This document shows, piece after piece, positions 1 through 6,601 of a stretch of 8,114 nucleotides of DNA (the first letter of the stretch is position 1; the number at the start of each line of letters is the position of its first letter). Under the pieces are notes generated by a model. That model had not been told where the DNA came from. It saw only the letters and a list, made by a program, of their open reading frames with translations, and did no database searches. The position numbers were made by a program, and so were the translations under genes. The stretch covers positions 1 through 8,114 of the forward strand of contig JAZDLC010000185.1 in assembly GCA_043802345.1 (NCBI GenBank), written 5' to 3'. This DNA comes from JAZDLC01 sp043802345 (GTDB lineage: Bacteria > Planctomycetota > B15-G4 > JADJEK01).

Positions 1-1
1 T

Positions 2-472
2 CCCCTCTCCGTGCCCGATTCGTGGAAGCCGCTCCTGTGGTGTTCACGCATGTACCGGAAACTCTCGGTCCGGAAGGCCGCCCGGCTGAAGCTCGGCACC
101 TTCCAGCCCGGGGAGCCTGAGTACGTCTTTAGCGAGGAGAAGATCGCGGCGCTGCACGCTCGGGTGACCAGGTCCGGACGTGGCTTCGCCATCCTCGATC
201 TCCCCCTGCTCGAACCGAGCGCCGGAGGAGCGAAAATCACCCGTGAGGGGTATATCTGCCGGGAGCAGAGTGCCTGGCTGGCAGGCGTCGCCGGCCAGCT
301 CGACATCCCGCTGCTCGACCTCCTCCCCTCCGTCCAGGAGCGAGGGGTCGCCGCCTACTGGGTACAGCACAAGCCACCCGATCACCACCCGAACGCCCTC
401 GCGCACGAAAGATTCGCCGCGTCCCTGGCGGACTTCCTCATCACCCGGCAGCTTGTCCCCACCACCGACTGA
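2..472 (+). CDS. SGNH/GDSL-type hydrolase, C-terminal part (5' end outside window)
   Basis: The reading frame is open to the left edge, so the GTG at 11 is probably internal and the N-terminal part with the nucleophile serine block lies outside the window. The visible part ends in a segment typical of SGNH hydrolases: a hydrophobic 'DIPLLDLLPSV' strand followed by D-H-H-P-N (380-394) and 'ALAHERFAASLADFL', matching the family's C-terminal block in which Asp and His complete the catalytic triad ahead of a final helix. Such enzymes act as esterases, lipases or carbohydrate acetyl-esterases; the substrate cannot be read from this fragment. It converges with mutL across the hairpin at 500-566. 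The family call is fairly secure. The function within the family is unknown, and activity cannot be judged without the missing N-terminus. Confidence 0.7.
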   Translation, partial: PLSVPDSWKPLLWCSRMYRKLSVRKAARLKLGTFQPGEPEYVFSEEKIAALHARVTRSGRGFAILDLPLLEPSAGGAKITREGYICREQSAWLAGVAGQLDIPLLDLLPSVQERGVAAYWVQHKPPDHHPNALAHERFAASLADFLITRQLVPTTD

Positions 473-499
473 CCCCCCCTGCCATCCACCCACGCGAAA

Positions 500-566
500 C
501 CTGACGCATCGTGCCGCACCACTTCCTTCAGAAATTGAAGGAAGTGGTGCGGCACGATGCGTCAGG
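500..566. terminator. Perfect 31-bp inverted repeat between convergent genes, probable bidirectional terminator
   Basis: The left arm (500-530) and right arm (536-566) are exact reverse complements over 31 bp, with the 5-nt loop GAAAT between them. A G-U pair could shrink the loop to 3 nt. The element starts 27 nt after the hydrolase stop and lies 10 nt beyond the mutL stop, so transcripts from either side would fold it. A bidirectional terminator or 3'-end-protecting hairpin is the natural reading. Neither flank carries a run of T in the transcript sense, so it is not a textbook intrinsic terminator. The perfect stem is also unusually long for one. Confidence 0.7.
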
Positions 567-576
567 ATTGGGGGGA

Positions 577-2295
577 TCAGAAGCCGGTGCGCTTGAACCA
601 GCGTTCCAGTTCGGACATTGGCAGGCGGACCGAGGTGGGCCGTCCATGGGGGCAGCTCTTGGCCTCCGGCAGTTCCTCCGCCTGTTGGAGCAGCGCCTCC
701 GCCGCCTCCTGTTCGAGTCGGTCGCCGGCGCGCACCGCGCCGTGGCAGGCGAGGGTATGCAGCCTTTCCTCGAGAGCGGTCTGCTCCCCCTCCACCTCGG
801 TGTCGAGGGCCGCAAAGAGCAATTCCTCGACCCGCGCGTTCTTCAGCAGGGCCGGGACGGTGGAAACCGCCAGTTCGGTCTCGCTCATCGGAGCGACCTC
901 CAGGCCGAGACGCTCGAGATTCTGCCAGGCATCCTCGAGGGCCAGCACCCGATCGCGCCCCACCTCGACGATCTCGGGCAAGAGCAGGCGCTGCCGCGCG
1001 ATGCCACCCCGCTCCAGTTCCCGCCGCAGCTGTTCGTACAGCACCCTCTCATGGAGCGCATGCTGATCCACCAGGACCAGTTCCTTGCCGGACTGATACA
1101 CCAGGTAGGTGTCGAACACACCCAGGATGCCCCTTCCAGTCCGCGCCGGAACCGCCGGCACTGCCTGCTGCTCGGACACGGGAAAGAGGGGCGATTGCGC
1201 GGGCAGCGGCTGCCGCCGATCCGGCACTGGAACCGGATCGGGCCACTCCCGCACGATCCCACCCCCCTCGATCTGTGCAGGCAGTGGCTGCAGGGAAGGG
1301 CGTGGCGCGAGGTCGGACCGCCTGAGTCCATCGAGCACGGTGCTCCGCACCGCCCGGAAGATCTGCTGCGAGTTCCGGAACCGAACCTCCACCTTCGCCG
1401 GATGGACGTTCACGTCAACCTCCGAGGGGTCGACGCAGAGCAGCAGGAAGAAGACTGGCTGCAGGGCGGGAGCCAGGAACTCCCGGTACGCCTGCCGCGC
1501 GGCGGCCCGGAGCATGGTGTCGCGCACGAGCCGGCCGTTCAGAGCCGTCTGCTGGTGCCGCACGGACGCCTTGGCGATCTCCGGGGTGCCCAGCAGCGCC
1601 TCCACCCAGATTCCGCCCACCTTCTCCCGCACGTGAATCAGGTCACTCGCCAACTTCTCCCCGTAGGCCGCCGCGATCCTCTCTCGCCGCCCCGCACTGG
1701 CCGGGACCTCGTACAGCTTCCGGCCGGAGCTTTTCATGGAGAAGCCGACACCTTCGTTGGCAATCGCCATCCGGATCACGTGGTCGAGGCAGCGACTCGT
1801 CTCCGCCCCGTCGCTCTTGAGGAACCTGGCGCGGGCAGGGACGTTGTAGAAGAGGTTCGACACCTCCACCGTGGTTCCAGCCGGGGCGCCGCACGGACGG
1901 AGCGGTCCGATCTTGCCCCCCTCGCACGAAATCTCGAAGGCACCACGCGCATCGCGCGACCGCGACCGGATCCGCGCTCGCGCCACCGCGCCGACGCTCG
2001 ACAGCGCCTCGCCACGGAACCCGTACGATGCTATCTCCAGCAGGTCGTCCAGCTCCGTGAGCTTCGAGGTGGCGTGCGGTGCGAAGGCCAGCAGCAGGTC
2101 TTCCTCCCCCACTCCGACGCCATCATCCGTGACCCGGATCAAGACCTTGCCGCCCTGCGCCGTTTCCACTTCGATCCGGGTCGCGCCCGCATCCAGGGAG
2201 TTCTCGACCAGTTCCTTCACCACGGAGGCCGGCCGCTCGATCACCTCCCCCGCGGCAATCCTCTCGATCACGTCCCTTGGGAGCTGTCGAATCAT
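577..2295 (-). CDS. mutL: DNA mismatch repair protein MutL (endonuclease type)
   Basis: MutL couples mismatch recognition by MutS to strand incision. The 572-residue product starts with the canonical N-terminus. Its GHKL ATPase motifs are E31/N32 in KELVENSLDAGA, DDGVG (57-61), TSK (76-78), GFRGEAL (92-98) and the VDVNVHPAKVEVRF segment with K301. A proline-rich linker (about 330-388) joins the C-terminal domain. That domain holds the full metal-dependent endonuclease set: DQHA(X)2E(X)4E at 410-421, ACHGAVRAGD around C517, CPHGRP (548-553) and a terminal FKR. QRLLLP (435-440) fits the MutL beta-clamp motif Qxx(L/I)xP. It is therefore predicted to be a nicking MutL that does not need MutH. The ATG overlaps the holA stop (ATGA), and AGGA lies 5 nt upstream of it. 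It is the last gene of the operon, ending just before the 500-566 hairpin. Confidence 0.97.
   Translation of the reverse strand: MIRQLPRDVIERIAAGEVIERPASVVKELVENSLDAGATRIEVETAQGGKVLIRVTDDGVGVGEEDLLLAFAPHATSKLTELDDLLEIASYGFRGEALSSVGAVARARIRSRSRDARGAFEISCEGGKIGPLRPCGAPAGTTVEVSNLFYNVPARARFLKSDGAETSRCLDHVIRMAIANEGVGFSMKSSGRKLYEVPASAGRRERIAAAYGEKLASDLIHVREKVGGIWVEALLGTPEIAKASVRHQQTALNGRLVRDTMLRAAARQAYREFLAPALQPVFFLLLCVDPSEVDVNVHPAKVEVRFRNSQQIFRAVRSTVLDGLRRSDLAPRPSLQPLPAQIEGGGIVREWPDPVPVPDRRQPLPAQSPLFPVSEQQAVPAVPARTGRGILGVFDTYLVYQSGKELVLVDQHALHERVLYEQLRRELERGGIARQRLLLPEIVEVGRDRVLALEDAWQNLERLGLEVAPMSETELAVSTVPALLKNARVEELLFAALDTEVEGEQTALEERLHTLACHGAVRAGDRLEQEAAEALLQQAEELPEAKSCPHGRPTSVRLPMSELERWFKRTGF
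2292..2295 (-). other. ATGA stop/start overlap holA-mutL
   Basis: The holA stop and mutL start share ATGA. AGGA (2301-2304) lies 5 nt before the mutL ATG, which begins the canonical MutL N-terminus. Confidence 0.93.
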
Positions 2296-3392
2296 CGCGT
2301 TCCTGCGCTTCCTTTTCTCTCCTTGCCGGCCAGCAGCGCCAGCCGAACGACCAGGCGCTCCAGTACCGTCGCCGCCGGCTCGCCGGTCTTGATCGAGCGG
2401 TCCGCTTCCGCCAGAGGGGCCACCGCCGATTCCGCGCGTTGGACCAGCGGCAGATTCATCTCCTTGCCCAGGTAGAAGAGCTGCCCGGGATTGCGAATCC
2501 CCAATGCCTGCCGCAGCTCTTCCCCCTGGACTCCCGCGGCGGTCAGCGAACGATACCGCGCCAACAGCCGCAGACGGTTGTGCAGCAGGGCGAGCAGGGT
2601 CATGGCCATCGCCCGCGGCTCGGTCACCCTCCGCCCAGTCCGGTCGATCGTCCCCTGCTGAAACATCCCCCGCAAGCGCACCAGGGCGCGCCGCACGTCA
2701 CCCGTGGCGACCTCCTGGAACAGCTGGAACTGATCCCATCCCGCAGACCTCGGCACCACGGCCTCCACGTCGCGGATGGTCACATTCTCCTCGTCCTCGA
2801 GGTAGAGTTTCAGCTTCTCCAACTCGCCCGCGGCGAGCAGCAGGTCGTTCCCCGTGCGGCCGGCCAGCTCGACCGCAACGCTGCCCCCCATGCGCAACCC
2901 GTGCTGCCGCGCCTCGTGCTGCAGGGCCCGCACAAGATCCCCTCCGGGCGCGCCGTCAGCCTGTCCGAAGGAATCGAGCTTGGGCCGGACGCAGGAAATC
3001 AGCCCCCCCTCCTTCTTCAGCCGCCGGGCCAGCCGGGTCCGGTTGTCCAGCGAGCGCATCAGCAGGACCAGATGGTTGCCCGCCTCAGCGTCCAGCGCCG
3101 CGATCAGGTTCTGACCCACCCGCTTCAGCAGCCCTTCCCCGTCCCGAGCCACGATCACCTTGCAGCCTCCGAACAGGGGCCGGGAACACAGGTCCGAGAG
3201 CAATCTCGAGAGCTCCTCCCGCGGCTTCCCCTCCTCCCCGGTCCAGGAGATCCTCGCGGCGTCTTGACCCGCCCGCTCCAGGATCTCCGCCAGGAGCCGC
3301 TCCTTCGAGCGCTCCTCGTCCCCCACCAGCGCGACCACGACCGGAATCTTCTTCCCTATCGCCGGTTCCCCTGAAGCGGAGGCGCGATTCAT
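2292..3392 (-). CDS. holA: DNA polymerase III, delta subunit (clamp loader)
   Basis: The delta subunit is the wrench of the clamp-loader complex and opens the beta sliding clamp. From the chosen ATG the product is 366 residues, close to the usual family length of about 340. The N-terminal region has the delta pattern 'VVALVGDEERSKERLLAEIL' (18-38). The short 'SRPLFGG' (70-76) matches the clamp-binding wedge, whose Leu-Phe pair inserts into the beta pocket in the E. coli protein. 'GNDLLLAAGELEKLKLYL' and the helical C-terminal third 'ALLHNRLRLLARYRSL...GIRNPGQLFYLGK' are typical of the AAA+-like middle and collar domains. An open-frame ATG lies 48 nt further upstream. The start at 3390-3392 is preferred because it overlaps the upstream stop as ATGA and has GGAGG 7 nt ahead. 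It overlaps mutL by 4 bp at its other end. delta is not an ATPase, so absence of a Walker motif is expected. Confidence 0.93.
   Translation of the reverse strand: MNRASASGEPAIGKKIPVVVALVGDEERSKERLLAEILERAGQDAARISWTGEEGKPREELSRLLSDLCSRPLFGGCKVIVARDGEGLLKRVGQNLIAALDAEAGNHLVLLMRSLDNRTRLARRLKKEGGLISCVRPKLDSFGQADGAPGGDLVRALQHEARQHGLRMGGSVAVELAGRTGNDLLLAAGELEKLKLYLEDEENVTIRDVEAVVPRSAGWDQFQLFQEVATGDVRRALVRLRGMFQQGTIDRTGRRVTEPRAMAMTLLALLHNRLRLLARYRSLTAAGVQGEELRQALGIRNPGQLFYLGKEMNLPLVQRAESAVAPLAEADRSIKTGEPAATVLERLVVRLALLAGKERKGSAGTR
3389..3392 (-). other. ATGA stop/start overlap mqnP-holA
   Basis: The prenyltransferase stop and holA start share ATGA, with GGAGG (3400-3404) 7 nt upstream. This decides the holA start over an in-frame ATG 48 nt earlier. 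Confidence 0.88.
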
Positions 3393-4285
3393 GCGAGCAC
3401 CTCCAGCAGGGTGCAGGCGCAGAGCAGCAGGCTCACGCACCCGTTCACGGTAAAGAAGGCCAGATTGATCCGCGAGAGGTTATCGGAGCGGATCAGGGCG
3501 TGTTCGTAGAGCAGCAACAGGGCGACCATGGCCACGCCAGTCAGGTAGATCGGCCCGAGCGTGACCTGAAGGGTGAGCAGCAGGAGCAGTACCACCATCA
3601 ATGCGTGCAGCAGCCTTGAAATCACCAGTGACCGGCCGATCCCCAGCCTCGCGGGGATCGACCGCAGTCCGGCGCTTCGATCGAACTCCACGTCCTGGCA
3701 GGAATAGAGGATATCGAAGGCCGCCACCCAGAGCAGCACGGCCAGGCCGAGGGTGCCGGGAATCAGGCAGCTCCGGTCCACCACCCCATGCACGGCGATC
3801 CAGACCCCCATCGGCGCCAGGCCCAGGGCCGCCCCCAGGAAGAAATGCGACGCCGCCGTGAACCGCTTGGTGTGCGAGTAGAAGAGGAGCAGGACCAGCA
3901 CCGGGAACGAGAGGGCGAACGCCAGCAGGTTCAGGAACCACGCGCACAGAACGAATGCCAGCGAAGAACAGGCGACCAGCAACCGCACCTCGCCCACACC
4001 GAGCAGCCGCGCGGGCAGATGCCGCTCCCGTGTGCGCGGGTTTTCGGCATCGATCTCCCGGTCGACCAGCCGGTTGTACGCCATCGCGGCGGTCCTCGCG
4101 GAGACCATCGCCAGCAGGATCAGCAGCGTGCTCCGCGGATCAGGCCATTCTCCAGGACGGGCCAGGAACAGCGACATGATCGCGAAGGGCAAGGCGAAGA
4201 TCGTATGGGAGAAGCGCACCAGCCCCAGATAGAGGTGCACTCTCCGCAGCAGACCGGGCGAACTCGCGCCTGCTTGAAGGGTCAT
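3389..4285 (-). CDS. mqnP: UbiA-family aromatic prenyltransferase, MqnP/4-hydroxybenzoate prenyltransferase-like
   Basis: This is an integral membrane enzyme that transfers a polyprenyl chain from its diphosphate to an aromatic acid in quinone synthesis. From the ATG at 4283-4285 it is 298 residues, the normal UbiA length. The first Asp-rich motif is NRLVDREID (71-79), followed by NPRTRERHLPAR. YSHTKRFT (136-143) is the usual cytosolic-loop signature. The second Asp-rich motif is DILYSCQDVEFD (191-202), followed by GLRSIPARLG. Between these lie several hydrophobic helices, for example 'LNLLAFALSFPVLVLLLFY' and 'VVLLLLLTLQVTLGPIY'. The 'DILYSCQDVEFD..GL.SIPARLG' block is, as I recall, typical of the UbiA-like group linked to futalosine-pathway menaquinone synthesis (MqnP) rather than classic UbiA, so the symbol is an inference. 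GGAGG sits 7 nt before the start, which also overlaps the ubiX stop as ATGA. The open frame extends upstream to 4597, but that part runs antisense-like within ubiX and lacks family similarity. Confidence 0.9.
   Translation of the reverse strand: MTLQAGASSPGLLRRVHLYLGLVRFSHTIFALPFAIMSLFLARPGEWPDPRSTLLILLAMVSARTAAMAYNRLVDREIDAENPRTRERHLPARLLGVGEVRLLVACSSLAFVLCAWFLNLLAFALSFPVLVLLLFYSHTKRFTAASHFFLGAALGLAPMGVWIAVHGVVDRSCLIPGTLGLAVLLWVAAFDILYSCQDVEFDRSAGLRSIPARLGIGRSLVISRLLHALMVVLLLLLTLQVTLGPIYLTGVAMVALLLLYEHALIRSDNLSRINLAFFTVNGCVSLLLCACTLLEVLA
4282..4285 (-). other. ATGA stop/start overlap ubiX-mqnP
   Basis: The ubiX stop and the prenyltransferase start share ATGA. A strong GGAGG (4293-4297) lies 7 nt upstream of the start, inside the ubiX 3' end, and fixes the start of the prenyltransferase. 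Confidence 0.9.
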
Positions 4286-4878
4286 CCCACGCCCTCCGGG
4301 TTCCATTTCGAGCGAACCGCCTCGCTGCCGAAGAAGAACGACAGCGCCCGGTCCACCACGCCATCCACCAGGTCCTGCACCGTCTCCGGCTGGTGATAGA
4401 ACGACGGCATCGCCGGCAGCAGGACCGCGCCGGCATCCAGCAGGCGGATCATGTTCTGCAGATGGATCCGGTTCAGCGGGGTCTCGCGCGGCACCAGCAC
4501 CAGCGGCCGCCTCTCCTTGAGGGTCACGTCCGCGGCGCGCTCCACCAGATTCCCCGAGAGGCCGGCCGCGATCCGGGCCAGCGTGCCCATGGAGCACGGG
4601 ACGATCGCCATGCCGTTCACGGGAGCGCTGCCGCTGGCCGGCTCGGCCCCGACCTCTCCGTGGTCGAACCGCCGCACCTGATCCGCGCGCGCACCGAGCA
4701 TGGCGTGGAACGGGCCGCGCTTCGGATCCAGCTCGTACCCCAGCTCCGTCCGCGCGACCTGCTCGGCCGAAGGCGATGCGATCAGATCGACAAGCCCACC
4801 CAGCTCCACGGCCCGGACCACCAGCCGGACGCCATAGAGCGATCCGCTCGCACCCGTGATGGCCACGACGATTCTCAT
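4282..4878 (-). CDS. ubiX: UbiX flavin prenyltransferase
   Basis: UbiX joins a dimethylallyl group to FMN, making the prenyl-FMN cofactor used by UbiD-family decarboxylases in ubiquinone or futalosine-pathway menaquinone synthesis. The 198-residue product has the flavoprotein start MRIVVAITGASGS with the FMN-binding GASG (9-12). It has the hallmark block 'VPCSMGTLARIAAGLSGNLVERAADVTLKERRPLVLVPRETPL' (93-135), then 'HLQNMIRLLDAGAVLLPAMPSFYHQP' and 'VDGVVDRALSFFFG'. The ATG at 4876-4878 was chosen because it begins the conserved first strand and has GGAG 9 nt upstream; another in-frame ATG 45 nt earlier would add a non-conserved tail. The gene sits 60 nt after the CPBP gene and overlaps the prenyltransferase start (ATGA). 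No ubiD-type partner is in the window. Confidence 0.95.
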   Translation of the reverse strand: MRIVVAITGASGSLYGVRLVVRAVELGGLVDLIASPSAEQVARTELGYELDPKRGPFHAMLGARADQVRRFDHGEVGAEPASGSAPVNGMAIVPCSMGTLARIAAGLSGNLVERAADVTLKERRPLVLVPRETPLNRIHLQNMIRLLDAGAVLLPAMPSFYHQPETVQDLVDGVVDRALSFFFGSEAVRSKWNPEGVG

Positions 4879-4938
4879 TCCGAGGAACTCCGGCTGACCG
4901 CAGAGCAACTGAGCGGCCGCCATTCTCTCAACGGCCTG

Positions 4939-5697
4939 CTAGAACCAGGCCGCCTGTCTCAGGTCGAAGAGCACGTCGTAAATGGCGTGCAAGTAGACAA
5001 CCACCGCCAGGCCGCGCCACGCGAACCCGAGGCCAAGCAGTATACCGGCCAGCGCGCGGAAGGCGAACGCGGGAGCCTCAAACGGGTCGGCATCCGGCCC
5101 CAGATGGTGGTATCCGGAAAAGACCAGGGCCGAGACGAGCACCGCAACCATCAGGGAGAGCAGCCACTGCCAGCCGCAGAGGCGCCGGAACAGGACATAC
5201 AGCCCTCCGAGGAGCAGCAGCCTGAACAGCAGTTCCTCGTAGAGCCCCGCCCCGACCGAGGCCACCACGGAGAGGAGGAGGTCGTCCACTTCCGCGCCCG
5301 AGGGGACGCGCAGCGGCAGATAGCGGGCAAGCGCCGCAACCAGAGGCCCCAGCAAGACCGCCAGCAACAGGCACTCCACCAGGAAGGGGAGCAGCAACCG
5401 GTGGATCGGGATCTTGTGAGCGACCACGTGCAGGAGCGCCCCCAGCATGACCAGGAGCAGGAACAACTGCACGTACTCCGCGCCGGGGCCCAGATACCAG
5501 AACAGCTTCTTGACCGCCAACTCGGCGCTGTTGCGCAGATTGCTCTCCGAGAGCCGTAGCGCCAGCTCGTGAAACAGGAACAGCGGAGCCACCAGCAGCA
5601 GCGAGACGGAGACCTTGCGCACCTCGATGAAGTACCTGCCAAGAGAGAGGGGGCCTGCGTCCGTCCCGTCCCGGCCTCGTCGCCGTGAGGAGGTCAT
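4939..5697 (-). CDS. CPBP-family intramembrane metalloprotease homologue (CAAX protease/Abi)
   Basis: This is a 252-residue polytopic membrane protein of the CPBP (ABI, PF02517-type) family, whose members include CAAX-processing proteases, bacteriocin-immunity proteins and many uncharacterised proteins. After an Arg-rich N-terminus (1-27) come several hydrophobic helices (about 29-46, 75-93, 101-124, 140-152, 160-170, 179-194, 214-236). The family motifs are intact: E154-E155-x3-R159 (EELLFR), F193-x3-H197 (FSGYH) and H237-x3-D241 (HAIYD). These are the residues proposed to bind and activate the metal, so it looks catalytically competent. Its substrate is unknown. Its ATG overlaps the menG stop (ATGA) with only a weak Shine-Dalgarno match upstream, which suggests translational coupling. 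Its position among quinone genes suggests, but does not prove, a role in membrane or quinone-enzyme maturation. Confidence 0.85.
   Translation of the reverse strand: MTSSRRRGRDGTDAGPLSLGRYFIEVRKVSVSLLLVAPLFLFHELALRLSESNLRNSAELAVKKLFWYLGPGAEYVQLFLLLVMLGALLHVVAHKIPIHRLLLPFLVECLLLAVLLGPLVAALARYLPLRVPSGAEVDDLLLSVVASVGAGLYEELLFRLLLLGGLYVLFRRLCGWQWLLSLMVAVLVSALVFSGYHHLGPDADPFEAPAFAFRALAGILLGLGFAWRGLAVVVYLHAIYDVLFDLRQAAWF
5694..5697 (-). other. ATGA stop/start overlap menG-CPBP
   Basis: The menG TGA and the CPBP ATG share 4 bp (minus strand ATGA). With only a weak ribosome site ahead of the CPBP start, this suggests re-initiation by ribosomes finishing menG. Confidence 0.85.
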
Positions 5698-6434
5698 CCG
5701 TCAAGACTCGCGCAATGCAGCGCCACCGTGCCGAAGGCGAATCGCTCGAAGTCGACCCTCCGGAAGCCGGCGCGCATCAACTCACCGCGCAGATCCTCCG
5801 CCCCCGGGAAGCGGTCCACGCTCTCTGGAAGATAGCGGTACGCCGCGGGATCACGCGACAAGAAGGCGCCGACCCGCGGCAACACCGTCCGGGAGTAGAA
5901 ACGACAGGCCGAGCCGACGAATCCGGGTCCGGGAGGGGTGAACTCCAACATCACGAACCGTCCCCCGGGCCGCAAGACCCGCCTGATCTCCGAGAAGCCC
6001 GCGGCGCGGTCGGAGAAGTTGCGCACCCCGAAGGCGGCGGTGACCACATCGAAAGAGCCGGCGCGAAAAGGGAGCTTCAAGGCATCCGCGCCCGCCAACC
6101 GCAGCCGCTGGTCCTTCCGAGCTGCCCGGGCGAGCATCTCCAGGCTGAAGTCCGCCGCAAAAACCGAACCGCTCTTCGCGACGTCCAGAACGGCCCGCGC
6201 GAGATCCCCGGTGCCGGCGCAAAGATCCAGAACCCGTGGTCGGACGAGCCCCCGCGTCGCGGCGAGCGCCGCCCGCCGCCGCCAGAGCCGATCCATCTGG
6301 AACGAAAGCAGATGATTCAGGAGATCGTACCGGTGAGCGATGCCGTCGAACATCGAACGGACCCGGGCCGACTCCGGCGCCCCCGGCGTGGGACTCCTCG
6401 AGTCGCTGCGCGGAGTTCTGACAGAGGGCGGCAT
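5694..6434 (-). CDS. menG: Demethylmenaquinone methyltransferase (UbiE/MenG)
   Basis: This enzyme methylates the prenylated quinone ring using S-adenosylmethionine, the final step of menaquinone synthesis; UbiE members can also serve ubiquinone. The 246-residue product has the UbiE signature 'VRSMFDGIAHRYDLLNHLLS' (25-44), the SAM-binding motif VLDLCAGTGD (68-77), the acidic ribose-binding D95 in 'FAADFSLEML', 'GADALKLPF' (115-123), AFGVRN (134-139) and 'RVLRPGGRFVMLEFTPP'. The first 24 residues (Ser/Pro/Arg-rich) are not conserved, so the true start could be slightly inside. However, the ATG at 6432-6434 is the first start after an in-frame TGA, with GAGG only 3 nt upstream, an unusually short spacing. 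It is the promoter-proximal gene of the six-gene minus-strand operon. MenG rather than UbiE is chosen because of the MqnP-like prenyltransferase downstream. Confidence 0.93.
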   Translation of the reverse strand: MPPSVRTPRSDSRSPTPGAPESARVRSMFDGIAHRYDLLNHLLSFQMDRLWRRRAALAATRGLVRPRVLDLCAGTGDLARAVLDVAKSGSVFAADFSLEMLARAARKDQRLRLAGADALKLPFRAGSFDVVTAAFGVRNFSDRAAGFSEIRRVLRPGGRFVMLEFTPPGPGFVGSACRFYSRTVLPRVGAFLSRDPAAYRYLPESVDRFPGAEDLRGELMRAGFRRVDFERFAFGTVALHCASLDG

Positions 6435-6601
6435 CTTCCTCGGCGAGTCGCTTCAATAATGATGGGTGACGCACAGGTGCGGTCGTCGTGGCGAAAGCGC
6501 ACACGGCTCCGGGCACACCATCAATCATATCGAGTCCCCCCTCGTTTCCAGTTTCGACTTCCCACAGGGCGTCGGATACACTCGCTTGAAAGGAAGGGCC
6601 C
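6435..6601. promoter_or_regulatory. Divergent intergenic region with promoters for the menG operon and ruvB
   Basis: These 167 bp separate the divergent menG and ruvB starts and must carry the promoters for both. The best -10-like hexamer for the minus-strand operon is TATGAT (reading 6529 to 6524; 5 of 6 to consensus), which would give a leader of roughly 80 nt. A second AT-rich patch lies at 6453-6462. For ruvB, TACACT (6577-6582) is a weak -10 candidate. No convincing -35 element accompanies any of these. AGGA at 6591-6594, 7 nt before the GTG, is the ruvB ribosome site. I see no LexA-type palindrome. Confidence 0.4.

Noticed and set aside
511..2475. 654-codon open frame on the + strand opposite mutL
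   Set aside because: It lies antisense to an unmistakable MutL, shows no family motif, is rich in Arg/His/Gln/Pro and begins inside the hairpin. Long antisense open frames are expected in high-GC coding DNA.
2277..3374. 365-codon + strand open frame opposite holA
   Set aside because: Shadow of holA with the same low-complexity His/Gln/Pro composition and no recognisable domain.
4286..4597. N-terminal extension of the UbiA-family open frame to 402 residues
   Set aside because: The extra 104 residues overlap ubiX in another frame and are Gly/Pro/Arg-rich shadow sequence. The ATG at 4285 has an ideal GGAGG and gives the normal family length.
4879..4923. Upstream ATG adding 15 residues to UbiX
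   Set aside because: The extension lacks family similarity and a good ribosome site, whereas the ATG at 4878 begins the conserved MRIVVAITGASGS.
6471..6518. GCACA motifs at 6471, 6499 and 6513 (spacings 28 and 14) as an operator array
   Set aside because: Five- to six-base matches in GC-rich DNA are easily chance. The expected copy at 6485 is absent and no known regulator matches.
6435..6601. LexA/SOS box upstream of ruvB
   Set aside because: No CGAAC-N4-GTTCG, CTG-N10-CAG of good quality or GTTC direct-repeat type site was found by eye.
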